Source: Conus ventricosus (Eukaryota > Mollusca > Gastropoda > Neogastropoda > Conidae). From it: DNA of 64,000 nt. Both the position numbers and the translations under genes were made by a program. The stretch lies in assembly GCA_018398815.1 (NCBI GenBank), contig CM031609.1:27169696-27233695 (forward strand), read 5' to 3'. The stretch's first letter is position 1, and each line of letters starts with the position of its first letter. Positions 60,336-64,000 of this stretch are shown here, piece by piece. A model generated the notes under the pieces. It did not search any database. It saw nothing but the letters and a program-made list of their open reading frames with translations, and was not told where the DNA came from.

Positions 60336-61394
60336 GGGGTTTGTCTGTGACAAACTGCCCCTTCAATATCGAGAGAAAAACCTATCACAGCCATTTGATC
60401 ACATGCTTTTCTCACCCAGTTCCCCGGATCAGCCCCGGGAAAAAACCCTTTTTTTTTTTTGGTTTTCGGGAAACCCAAATGCCCCATGATCGAACGGGCC
60501 CAACTGGACAAAAAATCAAAAAGGGTTTTTCCTTCAAAATCTTTTTAACCCTTATTTAGACATTACTTCTGTGTGGGTTTACCAAAACCCCCGGGTCACA
60601 TACACAAACACAAAATGTCCCACCAAAATCATGACTAAAATAAAATGATAAATTAAAACCCAAAAAAAGAAAATAAATTTTTAAACAGTTGTTGTTCTCA
60701 TTTTTGTAAATTAAAACTTCCTTTTTTGTTCCTGTTGCTTTGTCCAGACCACAGCAGTTTTTTTCCCCCAAGATGCTGAAAAATGTTGTGTCGAAGTCAA
60801 GCTCCCACCCTTGACCCCCTAAAGTGTCAGCACATTTTTTTTGTCATGCACAGAGAAACCGATGGAAAGGTTTTTACCTTTTTTTTTTTTCTTCTCCTTT
60901 TTCCCCAAACAAATGCATGGGTGTCACAAACCGCCCCCTGGGGGTCGGGCCCTACAGGAGGGGGTCTTTGGGGTAAAGGGGAGGACGGACCTCACACCCC
61001 GCAAGAGACCACACAAAAAAGATTACGATACAAAAACCCCATTTTTCACACCACAAAATAAGCTTTCCCAACAACACAACATGCACAATCACAATCAACC
61101 CAAAAATCCAACGCCCCAAAACATCCCAAATCAAAAATCAAGCACTCCAACCCCACAAAAAAATGCACGATTTAAATAAACATTTCCCATACGCGTACCC
61201 CAATCCAATTACAGCATTCCCACATATACACAAATTATAAAGAAAAAACCAGCATCGTCCCTTTAACCCCCATGGAGTCGTCCTTACCCCGGCCCTGCAA
61301 GTTACTGGGACCCCGTCACACTAGGTGCTCCGAACCGGGGGGGTTTCTCGAAGGAGTCGCTAAAAGCCGACACCCCCCCCGATCACAAACAGGA

Positions 61395-61800
61395 AAGTAA
61401 AGGGGCGCGTCCCGGGGGGGGGGGGGGGGGGGAAACGTGGGCTGTTACTGGGGGCCCCGGGCGGGGGTCAGGGGGGCCAGTAAGCGGGGGCCCCTTACCG
61501 CCCCGGGGTTCCCGACCCGAGCGTGGCCTCGACCACCGGGGGAAACCTCCACCCGTGGTTTTTAAGCCAGGCGGGGCCCCAAAACCCTTTGCACCGGGGC
61601 ACCATCCATCCTTTGGTCTCACCCGGGAGCGGGGCCCCTCAACCGCACTGGCACCAACCCCCCGTGGCCCTCGCCAGAGCGTGGCCTCAACCAGCCGGGG
61701 CACCATCCGGGTCCGGGCTCAGCCGGGCGTGGCCCAACCACAGTGGAAACCTTCCAGTCCGTACCCCGGGGGTGAACCCCCGGGGAAGGGGGGGAAAACT
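61395..61800. repeat. GC-rich block with imperfect ~50/100-bp tandem units
   Basis: GCGTGGCCTC(G/A)ACCA occurs near 61520 and 61680, a variant GCGTGGCCCAACCA near 61729, and CCGGGGCACCATCC near 61597 and 61698. It is far more GC-rich than any other part of the window. It could be a minisatellite, or a CpG-rich promoter region distorted by errors. Confidence 0.5.
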
Positions 61801-64000
61801 TTAGCTGGGGGGGAAAAGAAGAAAAGGGGGGGAAGGAAAAAGGGAAAGGGGAGGAAGGGGGAAAGGAAAAGGGTAGGAAAACCCCCCCGTCAGTACAGCC
61901 CTCCCATGCTGTCAAATTTTAAAAACACCCCTCTCGCATAAATTGGGCGGGGGGAAGCTTACTAAACCAACACAGAAAACCCATCAAACCCAAATTTTCA
62001 TTTGGGTTTTTCCTACCGATGCGGGTAAAAGACGCTTTAAAAATAAACAGGGTTAAAAAAAAAATAGAATTATCTTCACCCTTCTCTAAATCACTTTTAA
62101 AACTTTTGCCTTTTAGGAAATAAACCAACCCAGCGCCATCGCTTTAAAATCCCGCCCCCCTTTGAAAAATAAAAATTTAAAAATGGCATAATTGTCACTT
62201 TTTATAGCCCAAACATTTAAAAATTTAACCACAAATCCCAACCCACCCCATCCAAACGACAAATAATGCGAACGCCGCCCCCAACATAAAAACTGTTCCC
62301 TTGCACCCAAAAAACAGCCCGGTCCGAAGGATAAGAGTCCCAAAGGGTGACGGGGGCGGACGGCGAGACCAAGCAATTTCCCAAACCCTGAATCCCCGGG
62401 TTTCACCCCCTCCCCCCCGACTACCGCATCCCAGATCCCTAAAACAGGAGAAAAATTTTGGAAAAAATTTTAAAAAATGGCCGGGTTTAAAAGGGTTTGA
62501 ATTAACCAGAAAAAAGGGTCTCAAACAATTTTCTTTAAAATTTTCAAAAACCCAAAGAAAATTGGGGAAAAAGAGAAGATAAGCCGGCTAACAACAAAAA
62601 ACCAAAACAAAAAAACCACGAAATAAAGCTTCCCGTTTCCCCGGGGGGCCCAAAGAGGGGGGGTTCAAACACTCTTTTGGCCCTCTGTCCAGTCGAGGGC
62701 CCGAGGCACAGGTGCGGAAAAAAAAAGGGAAGTGAGGGTCCCTCCCCTCCCAGGCCGCCCCTGTAGGAACTAAAGATCCGACTGTACCCTCGAGAAAAAG
62801 GGAAAAACCCAAAACCCGGAGCAGGCGCCCCCGGGGACATTTCCGCCGGTAAAGGAGCAAAACTTCCTCACAATGGCGGCCAAAACCAGGGCGCGTAAAG
62901 ATTTAGCATATTTTCAAACAAAAAGAAACGAAGCCCCGGGGCGACAGGTAAAAAGCCCAGGCGAGAGGCCGATAGACAGCAAGTTCGAGGGAAAGGGTTT
63001 CCACCACCCTTGAACCAAAGGGGATAAATAGAAAGGGGGGCAGTGGAAAAAAGGAGAGAAAAGAGAAAAAAAAAACCCGGGTATTTGAGCTGAACAACAC
63101 CAAGGGTGAAACCCGCACCAAAAAAGCCATCAAAGGAGGGAAACACAAAACCCGCAAGGGACTTTTAAAAAAAACAAAAAATTTCCCCCCCCTAGGGGGT
63201 TAAAAAGTCGTGGGCCCTCGTGACAAACTCGTAAAACCCCCCCCTTCAAAAGCATCTGTTTCTGGTTTTCAGGCCCCTTTAAACCCTTTGACGCATTTTG
63301 CAAATCACGACAAGGGGACCGAACCCAACTCTCTGGATCGCCCGGAGTACGGGGAATCCAATACAACATTCTACTTTAAAAATCACAGGGAAAAATAAAA
63401 CTTTTTTTACCCAAACAACTAAGAAAACCTTTCCCAAACCCAAGAAAGTAAAAATCCGAACCTTTGGGTTCAAAAAACCGTTAACTTCACTGAAGGGGGA
63501 AAACTGTCATTTAACCCCTGTTTCCCGGGAACCCAAAAAGGGGAAAAAAACCCCTGGTTGGGGGGAAAGGCCCCTCTGACCGTTTTTCCCAATGCCTGAT
63601 GGGGCTGGGCAAGATAGTCGCATCCGAATTACAGGAACCCTTGATATAAACGGAAAGTGAACGCATAAATCGGCAGTTTCCACTGCCTAATTCGGGAGTG
63701 ACACTGACGGGCCCGGACCGGGTCCGGGAAATGGAGGGAGGTTAAACGCTCTCCAGTACAAATTTCCCGGCCGTACTTCTTTTTTGGGACCCCAAAGTGG
63801 CGCCCCAAACCCTTCCTGGATTTTTCCAACGGTTGGGGGAACGTTACCCAAAAAGGGGGGAAACCCCTCGGGGAAATAAAACTCGCAATTCTCCCACTAC
63901 CCCCAATGTAGGGGTTTAAACCGCTTTTGGATGGTGGAAAGGGGTAAAAACCGGGGCGCCCCCAACCTTTGGCAAAATGGCCCCCAAAACCGGGGGGCAC

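Overview
The window is animal (eukaryotic) DNA: AT-rich, with long introns, GT-AG splice sites, dense (CA)n/(GA)n microsatellites, a tRNA-derived SINE, an RTE-type LINE and a piggyBac transposase. The repeat repertoire suggests an invertebrate, probably a mollusc and perhaps a marine gastropod; that placement is inference. I see no bacterial operon, CRISPR array, rRNA or tRNA gene.

The main host gene is on the minus strand and I recognise it as the orthologue of TRPC4AP (TRUSS), the scaffold and substrate receptor of a CUL4-DDB1 ubiquitin ligase. Exons can be followed from about 54.98 kb (N-terminal part) down to 28.2 kb. They align collinearly with the vertebrate protein, and the splice phases mostly agree from exon to exon. 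Introns hold the other elements: an antisense RTE LINE with a 13-bp target-site duplication (TSD), a minus-strand piggyBac transposase gene with its own intron, a tRNA SINE, a foldback element, a palindromic MITE beside a Penelope-like motif, and a small unrecognised plus-strand three-exon ORF.

Layout. 1-26924 is copy A of the locus (TRPC4AP exons 'd' to 'k2', counted 5'->3'). 26925-27924 is a 1000-N gap. 27925-28347 is the flank carrying exon 'l'. 28348 to about 54.5 kb is copy B of the same DNA, with the same transposon insertions at the same places and a 100-N gap at 49754-49853. From about 54.5 to 55.0 kb are the 5' exons, present once. 55-64 kb is low-quality upstream sequence. The two copies differ mainly by one-base and homopolymer indels, so this looks like one locus assembled twice (unpurged haplotigs), not a biological tandem duplication. 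Sequence quality is poor at about 29.6-37.35 kb and 54.06-64.0 kb, and patchy in copy A at about 12.9-15.2 kb. Many frameshifts are therefore probably consensus errors.

The most interesting biology is at 1741-1806. A 36-bp retroelement fragment inserted exactly at the 3' splice site of a TRPC4AP exon, and its 15-bp TSD duplicated the acceptor. The two acceptors lie 51 nt apart, in frame, with no stop between them, so a 17-residue protein variant is possible. Other notable items are a hammerhead-ribozyme-like core in the Penelope-type motif at 26020-26050, and a TTAA-ended, palindrome-bearing piggyBac-like terminus at about 15.9 kb.
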